This document shows, piece after piece, positions 53,800-63,543 of a stretch of DNA of 64,000 bases. The stretch's first letter is position 1; each line of letters opens with the position of its first letter. The position numbers were made by a program, and so were the translations under genes. The notes under the pieces were generated by a model that did not search any database, was not told where the DNA came from, and saw only the letters and a list, made by a program, of their open reading frames with translations. Source of the DNA: DASVRZ01 sp038230215. GTDB lineage: Bacteria > Verrucomicrobiota > Verrucomicrobiia > Chthoniobacterales > DASVRZ01. The stretch is taken from assembly GCA_038230215.1 (NCBI GenBank), contig JBBRNR010000009.1, positions 62,001-126,000 on the forward strand, written 5' to 3'.

Positions 53800-55173
53800 C
53801 TAGCCAGTCATCTCCCATTCTAGAACTTTTTTTGGGAAAGGACACAGAGCGCAATCCGTGAGATCGCGCAGGCAAAAGTCCTCGTAGATTTGCAGTATGC
53901 CCTGTTGTTGTAAAATGTTAGTATTAGCGTGTCGGGCTTTGTTGCCAAAGAGTCGGAGAATGCCGGTTTTCAGCTTTCGATTTTCAAGAGGCTGCTTGAT
54001 TTTGGCGAGCAACCGCCAGTTTTCCGGCGTGGTGGAAAGCGACGCGGGCACGGCGACGTTGACTAACATTTCCAGAATGCGGCTTCTGCCCAGGAGCGCA
54101 ATCGGTGCGGCGGAACGGCGTGAACTGATCGTATAATGCTCGCTCCAGTAAGGATGATGCAGTTCACCCAAAATTTCTTCTAGTCGAGTGAGGGAGCAAT
54201 CACGGAAAGCCTGCGACACGGCGGGCCAGTTCTTGGCGATCAAACCCAAAGCCGCGAGACGTCGCTGCGGGTGATTCGCCGGGCGCGTGCCGGTCAGCTT
54301 CCAAGCGGAACGCGGCAGAACGAGACGCTCCCAGTGCAGTCGCACCGACCACCAGCGCTCCCACAAAGAGCGCAAATAATCCTGTGTGTCCGGAGCAAAT
54401 TCCCTCAGCGAAGTGGCATCGAGAAAACCGGCACAGCCGAAGAGCAGAGAGTCGATGTCTGCGTGTGCCACACGCAAGACTTGTAGTCCTATGCGTTGTG
54501 TTAGCAACTCGAAGGGGGTTTTGTTTTCCTTATAACCCAGGGTGATAGCCAGCATCTGAAATAACGCCTCGTCCCATCCGAAGCAGGATGTTAGACGCGC
54601 GAAGGCCTGTGCTTTTTTTTGCAGCCGAAAATGCGCCGCAGCCTCGATTAGATTCGTTCTCGCCTCCAATGGAATGGAAGTCAGCGGAGCGGAGCAGCGA
54701 CCTTGAATGGCGAGCGGAGGAACAACTGGAAGTCGCTCGTCGTCTATGAGTTCGAGGCGCACTTGCGGGACAAATTTATTCTGCTCGGTGCGCGTGAAAA
54801 ATTCCCCATGTCCTGGCTCCAGAAAGAGATGCAGGACGACATTGTTGAAGGCAGGGTTCGTCGCGTGCCCGTGGTTTTCCCAATCCTTGCGATTAGTATC
54901 CAACTCGATGCTGCCGCGTTGCGGAGCCGCGCTACCGAAGCGGACCACAGCCTCGCAAAAGTCTGGGCCCGGCTCACGATTCCATACGCCGCGATGGATG
55001 ATTTTGACCGTTTGTCCGTCAGTCGTATGGAACTCGCCCGGGAATTTTCCAGCGAACCAGCGGGCCTGGATTTCCAACTCCGAAAACGTCGAGTGCGATG
55101 TTAGTTGCTCGCCCACTCGCTCACCAAGCCCGGATGACCTGCGCCAGCTCGCATAAGCCTCCGCCGGAGTCAT
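53800..55173 (-). CDS. DUF2851 family protein
   Basis: A 457-residue protein that matches the DUF2851 family. It has FPGEFHTTDGQTVKIIHRGV and NREPGPDFCEAVV near the start, GSIELDTNRKDWENHGH, NNVVLHLFLE and a C-terminal Cys-rich ending (FCLRDLTDCALCPFPK). The N-terminal acidic and charged residues (GPDF..., EL..., H) resemble a nuclease-type fold, but activity is unproven. It overlaps the TIGR03790 gene stop by 4 bp. Confidence 0.8.
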   Translation of the reverse strand: MTPAEAYASWRRSSGLGERVGEQLTSHSTFSELEIQARWFAGKFPGEFHTTDGQTVKIIHRGVWNREPGPDFCEAVVRFGSAAPQRGSIELDTNRKDWENHGHATNPAFNNVVLHLFLEPGHGEFFTRTEQNKFVPQVRLELIDDERLPVVPPLAIQGRCSAPLTSIPLEARTNLIEAAAHFRLQKKAQAFARLTSCFGWDEALFQMLAITLGYKENKTPFELLTQRIGLQVLRVAHADIDSLLFGCAGFLDATSLREFAPDTQDYLRSLWERWWSVRLHWERLVLPRSAWKLTGTRPANHPQRRLAALGLIAKNWPAVSQAFRDCSLTRLEEILGELHHPYWSEHYTISSRRSAAPIALLGRSRILEMLVNVAVPASLSTTPENWRLLAKIKQPLENRKLKTGILRLFGNKARHANTNILQQQGILQIYEDFCLRDLTDCALCPFPKKVLEWEMTG

Positions 55174-56705
55174 TTTGCGGGCGTTGGAGAAGCTTCCGCA
55201 GGACTCGGCTTGGGTGGTTCCAGCTCCAGCAGGTGAGTCATCAGAAAGGCCGAGCCGCTTTCACCGCGAATCTTGGCCTCGGCGTTTTTCAGCACGGTAT
55301 GGGCGTCGTCCTTACGGCCTTTTTGCAGGAGGAATTCACTGTAACTCCATGTGACGCGGGCAATGTTATCCGTTTCCTTGTATTTCTTGACCGCCTGCTG
55401 AAAAAGGTAGTCCGCCGCAGCATCGTCACCTTCCGCCAGCCTGCGTTGGGCCCAGGCTTCGGCGCTAAATCCGGTGCTGAGATCGACCAGATTATTGACG
55501 GCACTTTTATGGAATTTCTCAAACTCCGCCCCGTAGCTGGTATCCTGATTATCGAGCACGGCGTAGGGCCGGTAAAGTGGGTCGCCAACGGACACATTCA
55601 TCCAAGACATGGCGCGAAGAGAGGCCCAGGCGCTTTCTGCAAACGTATAGCCGCGCAGCAGTCGCTCGCTAAAAATGTCGAGGTTAGCAGTAAGAGTTAG
55701 ATATGGCTCATAGACGTTGCCTAACACCGCGTCGGCTCCGCTACTAATCAATGGTCCGCACCAGCCCACCGAGCGGCTGCGTAAGGTGGACGCGCTGTAC
55801 GAATGGATGTGACACGCGATGGCGCCCGGCACGAAACGCACCCCGGCTCCGGTGAAGGCACCCGCCATGTCGCCATTATACCACCCGAGATAGATGGCCG
55901 TCCTGGGCATGGGAAATCCAGTGGGGAGGATCGGCTCGATGTTGTCGGTGAAGACGGGAAAGCCACGTTTGCGAAAGTTAGTACTAGCACCCTTCAACCA
56001 GTCGTCGCCAATCTTGTAGCCCGGCAGATTGGTACCGCGTTGGTCGAGCAGTACCCAGCCAAAAAGCCCGTTGCTCTCGGCGCGGAGAGATTCGTCGATC
56101 ATTCGTTTGACGTCGTCAGGGCTCGGGCCATCGAGTCGGCAGACGAGCATGTATTGCGGCAGCTCGACTGAGTCGAAGCGGTCATAGTTTTCGTAGTAGG
56201 GATTGTTCAGCGGGCCGGAAATTTGTTTGGTTAGTTTTCCGAGAACAGCGATTTCTGAATCAACCGAGCAGCCGTTCACCGGGCCGAACGGAGTACTCGT
56301 GTCGGGCTTGTCGCCGGGGTAGCTGGTTTTTTCGCGGACTTTCAACGGCATGCCGCGAATAAGGGCGACGTAGCGGATCTTGTTTTTGATGACCGCCGTG
56401 GGAGCGAGGCGGTTGTCGCTCAACTCCCACCAATTGTTAACTGTAAATGCCTCGCGCAACGGGATCGCGATGGTCGTGTCGTAGTCGTCGCGGCTGATTT
56501 CCTCGCTGTCGGTTGCACATTTCAAACCGAGAATCTGGTCGTCTGGTATCCCACGCCGGGCGGCGTAGTAGCGGGCCAGTGGGGCGGAATCCGGATCGCT
56601 GACGTTGTAGATGACGAGTGTTTTCGAGGCTAGCGAAGGAGCGGAGGCCGCCTCACGGCTCCAGAGCACGGAAAGGAGGATCGCCAGGCAGATGAGAAAT
56701 CGCAC
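55170..56705 (-). CDS. TIGR03790 family secreted protein
   Basis: A 511-residue protein with a signal peptide (MRFLICLAILLSVLWSREAASA). It follows the TIGR03790 pattern: TLVIYNVSDPDSAPLARYYA, RYVALIRGMPLKV, YMLVCRLDGPS, AIYLGWYNGDMAGAF and WMNVSVGDPLYRPYAVL. This family is found mainly in Verrucomicrobia, Planctomycetes and other environmental bacteria and has no known role. A C-terminal TPR-like helical part (from about 420) follows. It overlaps the DUF2851 gene by 4 bp and starts 9 bp after the end of the MBL-hydrolase gene, so the three may form one operon. Confidence 0.85.
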   Translation of the reverse strand: MRFLICLAILLSVLWSREAASAPSLASKTLVIYNVSDPDSAPLARYYAARRGIPDDQILGLKCATDSEEISRDDYDTTIAIPLREAFTVNNWWELSDNRLAPTAVIKNKIRYVALIRGMPLKVREKTSYPGDKPDTSTPFGPVNGCSVDSEIAVLGKLTKQISGPLNNPYYENYDRFDSVELPQYMLVCRLDGPSPDDVKRMIDESLRAESNGLFGWVLLDQRGTNLPGYKIGDDWLKGASTNFRKRGFPVFTDNIEPILPTGFPMPRTAIYLGWYNGDMAGAFTGAGVRFVPGAIACHIHSYSASTLRSRSVGWCGPLISSGADAVLGNVYEPYLTLTANLDIFSERLLRGYTFAESAWASLRAMSWMNVSVGDPLYRPYAVLDNQDTSYGAEFEKFHKSAVNNLVDLSTGFSAEAWAQRRLAEGDDAAADYLFQQAVKKYKETDNIARVTWSYSEFLLQKGRKDDAHTVLKNAEAKIRGESGSAFLMTHLLELEPPKPSPAEASPTPAK

Positions 56706-56714
56706 GGAGCGTTT

Positions 56715-57497
56715 TTAGACGGTGATTTTCAATCCGTCAAAGGCAACTCGCACATCCGGTGGCAAGTCCGCCTCGGTCGCGGCGTGCCCGAGGTCGTGGC
56801 AGAGATGAGTCAGCCAGGTGCGTTGAGCACCGATCCGCTCACGAAAGGCGAGCGCCTCTGCCAGATTCATGTGGGTCGGATGCGGACGATGGCGCAAGGC
56901 ATCGACGATCAGCACCGGCACGTCTTGCATCGCGGCCAGGGCAGAAGCGGAAACCGTTTTGCAATCGCTCAGATATGCCGCACGTTTTTCGCCGTTTCGC
57001 GAGAGAAGATAACCAAAAACATGCGCCCGACCGTGCTGCACCGGGAGCGGAGTAAGAGTCGTCTCACCGATGGTGAACGGCCCTGTAACGACATGCTTTT
57101 CTGGCCTCACATAGCCGGGAAAAGCCGCCGTGCCATTGAAGGCAAAAGAAAACACACGCTCTAGATCGTCCATCGTTTTCTGCGACGCGTAGATCGGCAT
57201 CGTCCCATTTCTGGCATCGCAGAAACGCCGCAAATCGTCGAAGCCCATCAGGTGATCCGTGTGCGAATGTGTGTAGACCACTGCGTCCAGCCAGCGGATT
57301 TTCTCACGCAATACCTGTTCGCGGAAATCCGGCCCAGTGTCCACCACCCAGGCGGCCTCCGGCGTTTTCACGTAAATCGACGAGCGGGTCCGGTTGTCCC
57401 GAGGGTCGGGCGAAGTGCAAACCGCGCAATCGCAGCCAATCATCGGCACACCCTGCGAAGTCCCGGTGCCTAGAAAAGTGATCTCGATTGGTTGCAT
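56715..57497 (-). CDS. MBL-fold metal-dependent hydrolase (PhnP-like)
   Basis: A 260-residue metallo-beta-lactamase fold enzyme. It has GTGTSQGVPMIGCDCAVC, where three cysteines recall the extra zinc site of PhnP, then the metal motif THSHTDH (His77, His79, Asp81, His82), LSDCKT with the bridging Asp, and LTHLCHDLGH near the end. PhnP is a cyclic phosphodiesterase; no phosphonate genes are near, so the substrate is open. I start at ATG 57495-57497. It diverges from recN with 42 bp between starts. Confidence 0.88.
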   Translation of the reverse strand: MQPIEITFLGTGTSQGVPMIGCDCAVCTSPDPRDNRTRSSIYVKTPEAAWVVDTGPDFREQVLREKIRWLDAVVYTHSHTDHLMGFDDLRRFCDARNGTMPIYASQKTMDDLERVFSFAFNGTAAFPGYVRPEKHVVTGPFTIGETTLTPLPVQHGRAHVFGYLLSRNGEKRAAYLSDCKTVSASALAAMQDVPVLIVDALRHRPHPTHMNLAEALAFRERIGAQRTWLTHLCHDLGHAATEADLPPDVRVAFDGLKITV

Positions 57498-57539
57498 GAT
57501 TTGCCACGGCACATTTACAATCTCCCGACCGTGCCCGCA

Positions 57540-59198
57540 ATGCTCACCTCGCTTCGCATCCGCAATCTTGCCCTCGTGGAAGACCTCGCCTGGTCCCTCG
57601 GCCCGGGCTACACCGCGATCACCGGAGAAACGGGGGCGGGCAAATCCATCATTCTCGGCGCTTTAAAACTCATCATCGGAGAGCGCGCCGATAAATCACT
57701 CATTCGCTCCGGGGCCGACGCCTGCACGGTCGAGGCCGCCTTTTCCATTGAAAACACAACGAAATGGAACTCCGCCCTGGCCGAACTTGGCGTCGAACCG
57801 TGCGAGGACGATCAGCTACTTTTGAAACGCAGCTTCACCACAGGCGGCTCTAACCGGCAGTTCATCAACGGCAGCCCCACGACCCTCGCTGTCCTGAAAA
57901 TGCTCGGCGAGGATCTCGTGGACTTGCATGGGCCGCACGATCACCAGTCGCTTTTTTCCACGGCGCGGCAGCTCGCGATTCTGGATCAATTTACCGGCAA
58001 CGAAGCCGCTTTGGTAAATTATCAGGCGCTTTATTCGCGGGCGGCGGAGTTGCGCGGCGAATACGAAAGCCTTTCCACGAGTGAGGCGGCGGTCGCGCAG
58101 GAGATAGACCTGCTCCAGTTTCAGAAAAATGAGATTGAATCCGCGGAACTCGATCCCGTGGAAGCCGTTGAGACGGAGACGCGCTACGCGGCGATTTCTA
58201 ACTCTCGCCGCTTGATCGAACTCGGAGCCACTATTCGCAACACGCTTACAGAAAATGACGACGCCGCCAGCGCCCGCCACACCGATGTTCAACGACTTTT
58301 TCGCGAGCTCGAACGCCTCGACCCCAGCACGACGGAACTCGCCACGCGCCACACTGCGCTCGTCGCTGAGCTGGACGACATCGCGTTGGAACTCGACTCC
58401 TACCTGACCAAACTTGACCTTGATCCCGATCAAATCGCCACGCTGGAGGATCGCGTCAATCTCCTGCAAACCCTTCGCAGGAAATATGGGCGCACCATCG
58501 AGGAAGTCATCGCCCATGGTGCAACCGTCGCTGCCCGCCTCGCCAAAATTACCGGTCGCGATGCCGAGCTGAATCGACTCGAACTCGAATGGAAAAAGGC
58601 CGACGCCGCTCTCCACGAGGAGGGAACCCAACTCACCCGCAGCCGCCAAAAAGCCATCGGCCCCCTCTCCGCCGCGGTCACCACGCAGCTCCGCGACCTG
58701 GGTTTCCGTCAATCGAAGTTTGAGATCACGCTTGTCCCCTTTCCTAACGCCAAGGCGACGGGATTTGAGACGATTGAGTTTCAATTTGCCCCAAATCCGG
58801 GCGAGCCGATCCAGCCGTTGCGCGCCATCGCTTCGAGTGGGGAAATTTCGCGGGTTATGCTTGCGATCAAGACTGCGCTCGCAAGCCAGGATGAAGTGGC
58901 GTTGCTGGTTTTCGACGAGGTCGATGCGAACATCGGCGGCGAAATTGCCCATGCGGTCGGCGAAAAAATGGCCAGCTTGGGGAAAAGTCATCAAGTGCTC
59001 ACGATCACGCATTTGCCCCAAGTCGCCGCGCGGGCCGGAGAACATTTCGTTGTCTCGAAAGAAGTGCGCGACGGACGGACGCATTCGACTCTGACTCAAC
59101 TGGAACCCGACACCCGCACCGCTGAAATCGCTAGGATGCTGGGAGGACAATCGAAGTCCGCTCTCGAGCACGCCGCCACGTTACTGGGGAATTTTTAA
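57540..59198 (+). CDS. recN: DNA repair protein RecN
   Basis: RecN is an SMC-like ATPase in double-strand break repair. The 552-residue protein has an N-terminal Walker A GETGAGKS (29-36) and an N-terminal ATPase half ending at DLHGPHDHQSLF. A long coiled-coil region follows (about residues 150-390, Leu/Glu/Ala-rich), then the C-terminal half with SSGEISRVMLAIKTAL (signature), LLVFDEVDANIGGEIA (Walker B) and ITHLPQVAARA. Length is standard. The ATG at 57540 begins the conserved LTSLRIRNLALVEDL; a GTG at 57531 is also in frame. Repeat array E follows its stop. Confidence 0.95.
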   Translation: MLTSLRIRNLALVEDLAWSLGPGYTAITGETGAGKSIILGALKLIIGERADKSLIRSGADACTVEAAFSIENTTKWNSALAELGVEPCEDDQLLLKRSFTTGGSNRQFINGSPTTLAVLKMLGEDLVDLHGPHDHQSLFSTARQLAILDQFTGNEAALVNYQALYSRAAELRGEYESLSTSEAAVAQEIDLLQFQKNEIESAELDPVEAVETETRYAAISNSRRLIELGATIRNTLTENDDAASARHTDVQRLFRELERLDPSTTELATRHTALVAELDDIALELDSYLTKLDLDPDQIATLEDRVNLLQTLRRKYGRTIEEVIAHGATVAARLAKITGRDAELNRLELEWKKADAALHEEGTQLTRSRQKAIGPLSAAVTTQLRDLGFRQSKFEITLVPFPNAKATGFETIEFQFAPNPGEPIQPLRAIASSGEISRVMLAIKTALASQDEVALLVFDEVDANIGGEIAHAVGEKMASLGKSHQVLTITHLPQVAARAGEHFVVSKEVRDGRTHSTLTQLEPDTRTAEIARMLGGQSKSALEHAATLLGNF

Positions 59199-59213
59199 CC
59201 ACAGAGGAAGAGA

Positions 59214-59507
59214 AACAGCGCCTATCCTTTCGCGAATGTGGGCGATCCCACGCGGAATAGTCGCGTTCCTTTCAGAAATGTAGGCGATCCTACGTAGAAT
59301 AGTCGCGTTCCTTTCACGAATGCTGGCGATCCTACGAAGAATAGTCCCGTTTCTTTCAGAAATGTAGGCGATCCTACTCAGAATAGTCGCGTTCCTCTCA
59401 GGAATGCTGGTGATCCTAGAGAAAATAGCTCCTGCTATTCTTGGAAAGACCGCTGCTATTTCCAAAATAGTCACTGCTATTTTAAGAATAGCAGTGATTC
59501 CGGGGCT
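59214..59507. repeat. 21-bp-periodic repeat array E
   Basis: About fourteen units fill the 307-bp gap between the convergent ends of recN and ctpA. The core AAT(A/G)G or a variant lies at 59214, 59235, 59256, 59277, 59298, 59319, 59340, 59361, 59382, 59403, 59424, 59445, 59466 and 59487, with no shift. Alternate units are more alike (a 42-bp higher-order unit). The GTAGGCGATCCTAC-type units are small hairpins in themselves. The array is markedly richer in A and T than the flanking genes. It ends at the ctpA stop codon. Confidence 0.9.
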
Positions 59508-60855
59508 ACTGATCCGACGGAGTCGGGCTGGCGGCGGGCTCTGGCTGGGGTTCGAGCTTGGCGACTTGGGTGTAAATGAGGACGCCTTTGAGCGCGTCGA
59601 TGGCACGGTCCATTTGCGGGTCGTCGAAGTTCTCGACGTTGGCTTGGTCCTCCAGGCTGAGTTTGTCCTCGCGGCGCGACAGGACGAGCGTGCGCTCCTG
59701 CTCAGGGGTCATGGTCGAGACGATGGTCGGGGTGATGCCATGCTCGTGGATGACCTGGCGACCGGGAGTGTAATATTTGGCGGTGGTGAGTTTTACGGCG
59801 GAGCCATCCTGCATCTGGATGACGCTTTGGACGCTGCCTTTGCCGAAGGTGGTTTCGCCGACGATGACGGCCCGGTTGAGGTCTTTCAGTGCCCCTGCGA
59901 GGATTTCTGCGCCGCTGGCGCTGCCGCTGTTCACGAGGACGGCGAGCGGGGTCTTGGTGTCGGGTTTTTCAATGCCGGAAGTCCGGTATTCCCGGCGTTG
60001 CGAGGCGGCGCGGCCCTCGGTGTAAACGACCATCTGGTTGGCAGACAAAAATTGGCTGCAAACATCGACCGCGCTGGTAAGCAATCCACCGGGGTTGTGC
60101 CGCAAGTCCACGATGAGCGCCTGCATCCCCTGGTCGCGTAGACGGGCGAGTTCCTTCTGGAGGTCGCCGGCGGTAGGTTCGTTGAATTGCGTGATGCGGA
60201 CGTAGCCGATTTTGTAGCCGTCGGTCAGGGTGGGTTTGACGAGTTTGGCGTCCTTGATGCTGGCGATTTTGATGACGGTGCGAATGAGGTCGAAGTCCTT
60301 GATTTCGTGAGTGGCGGCGCGGGAAATGGTGAGTCGAATGGACTTGCCCGGATCGCCGCGCAGCCTGTTGATGGCGTCGGAAAGTTCCAGTTTTTCGGTG
60401 CTTTCGCCGTCGATGCGTAGAATTTGATCGCCGGGCAGAATGCCTGCTTTGAAGCTGGGCGAATCTTCCATTGGCGTGACGACGGTGAGCAGGCCACCCT
60501 TGAAAGAAACGACGATGCCGAGGCCGGTGAACTCGCTTTTCGTGTCACTCTGCATCTCCTTGAAGTCGGACGGCGGGAGGAATTGCGAGTGCGGATCGAG
60601 CGAGGTCAGCATCCCCTGAAGTGCGTCGTAGGTGAGGTCTTTGTAGGCAATTTTTTTTTCGTCCACGTAGTCTTGGCGGATGAGTTCCAAGGCGCGGGCA
60701 AAGACGGTCATGCTGTCGTAGGCGGTGTCTTTGTCGTCCGTTTTTCCCGCAGGTTTTTCAACGGGCTTTTCCGCAGATTTTGCGGGTGCGCCGAGGGAAA
60801 GCAACGGGGCGATGGACAGGAAAATGGCTGCCGTGCCTAGGGACGAAATTTTCAT
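59506..60855 (-). CDS. ctpA: C-terminal processing peptidase (S41, CtpA type)
   Basis: A 449-residue periplasmic protease. It has a signal peptide (MKISSLGTAAIFLSIAPLLSLGAP), an N-terminal helical region, and a PDZ domain (about residues 110-180, ILPGDQILRIDGESTEKL). The catalytic S41 domain has LRHNPGGLLTSAVDV, the nucleophile Ser in VNSGSASGAEILAGAL and the Lys in VGETTFGKGSVQSV. It cleaves at the C-termini of envelope proteins. The C-terminal tail is Pro/Ser-rich. The PBP gene lies 63 bp upstream on the same strand, so the two may be transcribed together. Confidence 0.95.
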   Translation of the reverse strand: MKISSLGTAAIFLSIAPLLSLGAPAKSAEKPVEKPAGKTDDKDTAYDSMTVFARALELIRQDYVDEKKIAYKDLTYDALQGMLTSLDPHSQFLPPSDFKEMQSDTKSEFTGLGIVVSFKGGLLTVVTPMEDSPSFKAGILPGDQILRIDGESTEKLELSDAINRLRGDPGKSIRLTISRAATHEIKDFDLIRTVIKIASIKDAKLVKPTLTDGYKIGYVRITQFNEPTAGDLQKELARLRDQGMQALIVDLRHNPGGLLTSAVDVCSQFLSANQMVVYTEGRAASQRREYRTSGIEKPDTKTPLAVLVNSGSASGAEILAGALKDLNRAVIVGETTFGKGSVQSVIQMQDGSAVKLTTAKYYTPGRQVIHEHGITPTIVSTMTPEQERTLVLSRREDKLSLEDQANVENFDDPQMDRAIDALKGVLIYTQVAKLEPQPEPAASPTPSDQ

Positions 60856-60918
60856 CAGCCAGATGATAGCACAAAGCTAACACTTGACGAAATTTTCCCG
60901 TGCGCCGGGAGCCTGATT

Positions 60919-63381
60919 CTACTGCAAGTCCAATGGAGGAGGCGGCTCCATGTTCAGGGTCGGCTCGGCGGCGGTGCGGTCGAGCGGACGCACCGGTTCG
61001 GCGCGCATGACCTGGAGAGGCGCGGCAGCCGCATTTGGATCGGAGTTGGGCAGCGCGAGACCGGTTAGCGGATCGACTCCGGTGACGGGTTCAGCACGCG
61101 GCACGGTCGAATTAAAGGGATCTTCCGTGCCGATGAGCGCGGGGCCTTTCATGGGAATGGGCTTCACGTCGCTGGTGTTGGTCGCGAGCTGGGCGACGGG
61201 CACTTTTCCGCTGTTGGTCATCATCGGAACGGTCGTTCCAGTGCCGCCGTGCACAAAGCAGGTTCCTTTCGGCGTTTGCTCGGCGGAGGAGAATTCGTAG
61301 AACGTCGTCCGCTGGCGCAGACCTTTGGCATCGGTCTTGTAGCAGTCGCGGGTTGCGGGCAAACCGGAGTCTTTGCAGACTTCGATGCGCTCGATGTTGA
61401 CCGGACGCGGGATGGGCTGTGGCGGGTGTGTCGAGAGCGAGGCATTCATGATGGCCGACCACACGGGCAGCGCAATTTTGTTACTGAAGGCACCGCGATA
61501 GATCGTGCGGCGCTTGTCGAATCCAGCCCAAACGCCGCAGGTAATTTCGCTGTCATAACCGACGAACCATGCGTCGGTGAAGTTGTATGCGGTCCCGGTT
61601 TTTCCGCCACCGGGGAAGTTTCGCAGCTTGTATTCGGCGACGGCGTTAGAGGCGGTCCCCTCCTCCAGGACGTCGCTCAGAAACGAATGGATCTCGAATG
61701 CGACCGCTGGCGTGGTGACTTTCTTGCGAGTCGGAGTCGCCTGATAAATGAGCGTTCCATCCGCCTCCTCGACGCGCGAAATGATATACGGGGCCGACGG
61801 ACGATAGCCGCCCTCGGGGAAGATCGTGTAAGCTAAAGTCAACTGCGCGAGCGAGACCTCACTGCTCCCGAGGTAAGTCGCGGGAAATTGCCGCATGGGC
61901 GAGTCCATGCCAGCTTCCTTGGCGAAGGCTATCACTTTTTCCAAGCCCACATCGAGCCCGAAGCGAACGGTGGCGGCATTTTTCCCCTGCGAGACCGCCC
62001 GGCGCGCGGGAATAAGCCCTTCGTATTGGGAATCGGCCCGCTCACTGCCCCATTCGCCTAAAATTCCCGTGAAACCGCCGATCATCACCTGGCGGTTGTC
62101 GAGCGCGGAATCATCCACCAGCGTCCCGGGAAAAATCTTTTCTGCAAATCCCGCCGCAAAGACGAACGGAGTGAAAGCCGTGCTCGGCGGACGCAAGCCA
62201 TCGGTCGCGCGATTGTAAACGCTATCGCCATAATCGCGGCCACCCACCAGCACCAGGATGCCGCCTGTTCTCGAGTCGAGCGCATAGACCGCGCCCTGTA
62301 GATAATCGGGTTGATCCTCGGGCTTCGCTGCCGCACCCTCGGCAGGGGCGGGCTGGTTTTTCCGGGCGGTTTTCCAGTCGGCCATCGTGGGATTGGAATA
62401 ACCGGGCGTCGTCTCCACGCGGGCAAGTTCCTTTGCCAGGGAATCCTCCGCCACTTTCTGCAAATCGGCATCAATCGTCGTGTAAATCTTGTAGCCGGCG
62501 CTGGCCGCCGCATCGAAATCCAAGTCCGTCGTCAATCGCTGGCGAATCAGGTCCAGCGCATACGATTGGCCACGGCTGGAAGCTCTCCGCGGGCGCACCC
62601 GGAAACTGAGCAAATGCGCCTCGTCGAATTGTTTCTGATTGATCTTCTTAATCTCCAACATGCGCCCTAGAACGAAATTCCGCTCCTGCTCCGCGCCCTT
62701 GGGATTGCGCCAGGGCGAGAGCATGTTTGGCCCTTTTAAAAGTCCGGCCAGGGTCGCCGCCTCACCGAGGGACAGATCGACCGCCGACTTTCCGAAGTAA
62801 CCTTTCGCCGCCGCCTCGCACCCGTAAAGTCCGCCGCCGAAATAGACGCGGTTCAAGTAAAGCTCCATGATTTTATCCTTGGAGAAATTTTCCTCAATGC
62901 GTTTCGAGAGATAGATTTCGACGATTTTCCGCTCGTAGGTGCGTTCGTGCAACTCGAAGCTGTTGCGGGCCAGTTGCTGCGTGACCGTGCTCGCGCCCTG
63001 TCGGATTTTGCCCGCCCTATAGTTCTTCAACGCCGCCCGCGCCATGCCCATGTAATCGACGCCACCGTGCTCGTAGAAACGATTGTCCTCTGCGGAAATG
63101 ACCGCGTCCACGAGGTTTTTCGAGATGCGCGAGAAGGGAACGACCTCCCGATTTTCCACAAGCACTTTCCCGATTTCCCGTCCGTTGCGGTCGTAGATCG
63201 TGCTGGCGTTCTCCATTTTCGAGAGCTCATTAAGATCAAACTCAGCGGCCTTTTTGACGTAAATGCCCTGCCAATAGAGGACGAAGGCCGCTACTCCAAT
63301 GCCGACAATCACAAAAAAACACGCCGTGTAAATGAACCACGGTCGGGCGTAGAAGGGAGGGGTCGGCTTGTAATCCCACAT
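60919..63381 (-). CDS. Class A penicillin-binding protein with intact glycosyltransferase but degenerate transpeptidase site
   Basis: An 820-residue PBP1A-like protein. It has an N-terminal membrane anchor (about residues 16-40) and a complete GT51 domain: ISAEDNRFYEHGGVD with the catalytic Glu, QGASTVTQQLARN, and RKIVEIYLSKRIEENFSKDK. The transpeptidase part keeps KTG (594-596, GGGKTGTAYNF) but not the other two motifs. Where SxxK is expected it reads Thr-Ala-Phe-Thr (401-404, in RPPSTAFTPF), so both catalytic Ser and Lys seem replaced. The SxN position appears as Gly-Lys-Asn (466-468). It may therefore polymerise glycan but not crosslink it. A Pro-rich C-terminal tail follows. Confidence 0.92.
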   Translation of the reverse strand: MWDYKPTPPFYARPWFIYTACFFVIVGIGVAAFVLYWQGIYVKKAAEFDLNELSKMENASTIYDRNGREIGKVLVENREVVPFSRISKNLVDAVISAEDNRFYEHGGVDYMGMARAALKNYRAGKIRQGASTVTQQLARNSFELHERTYERKIVEIYLSKRIEENFSKDKIMELYLNRVYFGGGLYGCEAAAKGYFGKSAVDLSLGEAATLAGLLKGPNMLSPWRNPKGAEQERNFVLGRMLEIKKINQKQFDEAHLLSFRVRPRRASSRGQSYALDLIRQRLTTDLDFDAAASAGYKIYTTIDADLQKVAEDSLAKELARVETTPGYSNPTMADWKTARKNQPAPAEGAAAKPEDQPDYLQGAVYALDSRTGGILVLVGGRDYGDSVYNRATDGLRPPSTAFTPFVFAAGFAEKIFPGTLVDDSALDNRQVMIGGFTGILGEWGSERADSQYEGLIPARRAVSQGKNAATVRFGLDVGLEKVIAFAKEAGMDSPMRQFPATYLGSSEVSLAQLTLAYTIFPEGGYRPSAPYIISRVEEADGTLIYQATPTRKKVTTPAVAFEIHSFLSDVLEEGTASNAVAEYKLRNFPGGGKTGTAYNFTDAWFVGYDSEITCGVWAGFDKRRTIYRGAFSNKIALPVWSAIMNASLSTHPPQPIPRPVNIERIEVCKDSGLPATRDCYKTDAKGLRQRTTFYEFSSAEQTPKGTCFVHGGTGTTVPMMTNSGKVPVAQLATNTSDVKPIPMKGPALIGTEDPFNSTVPRAEPVTGVDPLTGLALPNSDPNAAAAPLQVMRAEPVRPLDRTAAEPTLNMEPPPPLDLQ

Positions 63382-63543
63382 AGAAGAGGATCGCTATTTT
63401 CAGCGGAAGCAGCTCGTTCGGCAACTAAGAATATGCCGCCGCACTGCCAAATCCAGGTGCCCCAAGTCCCTGCAGCCGTGCGCCACACTACGGGGAGAAA
63501 GGGGTTGTTCGATACCATTTCGTGCATTACGGGAGAAATCTCC

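Noticed and set aside
63420..63543. Manganese (yybP-ykoY) riboswitch upstream of the TerC-family gene
   Set aside because: Such riboswitches often precede these genes, but I cannot find the conserved paired core; only two similar GGGAGA segments are visible.
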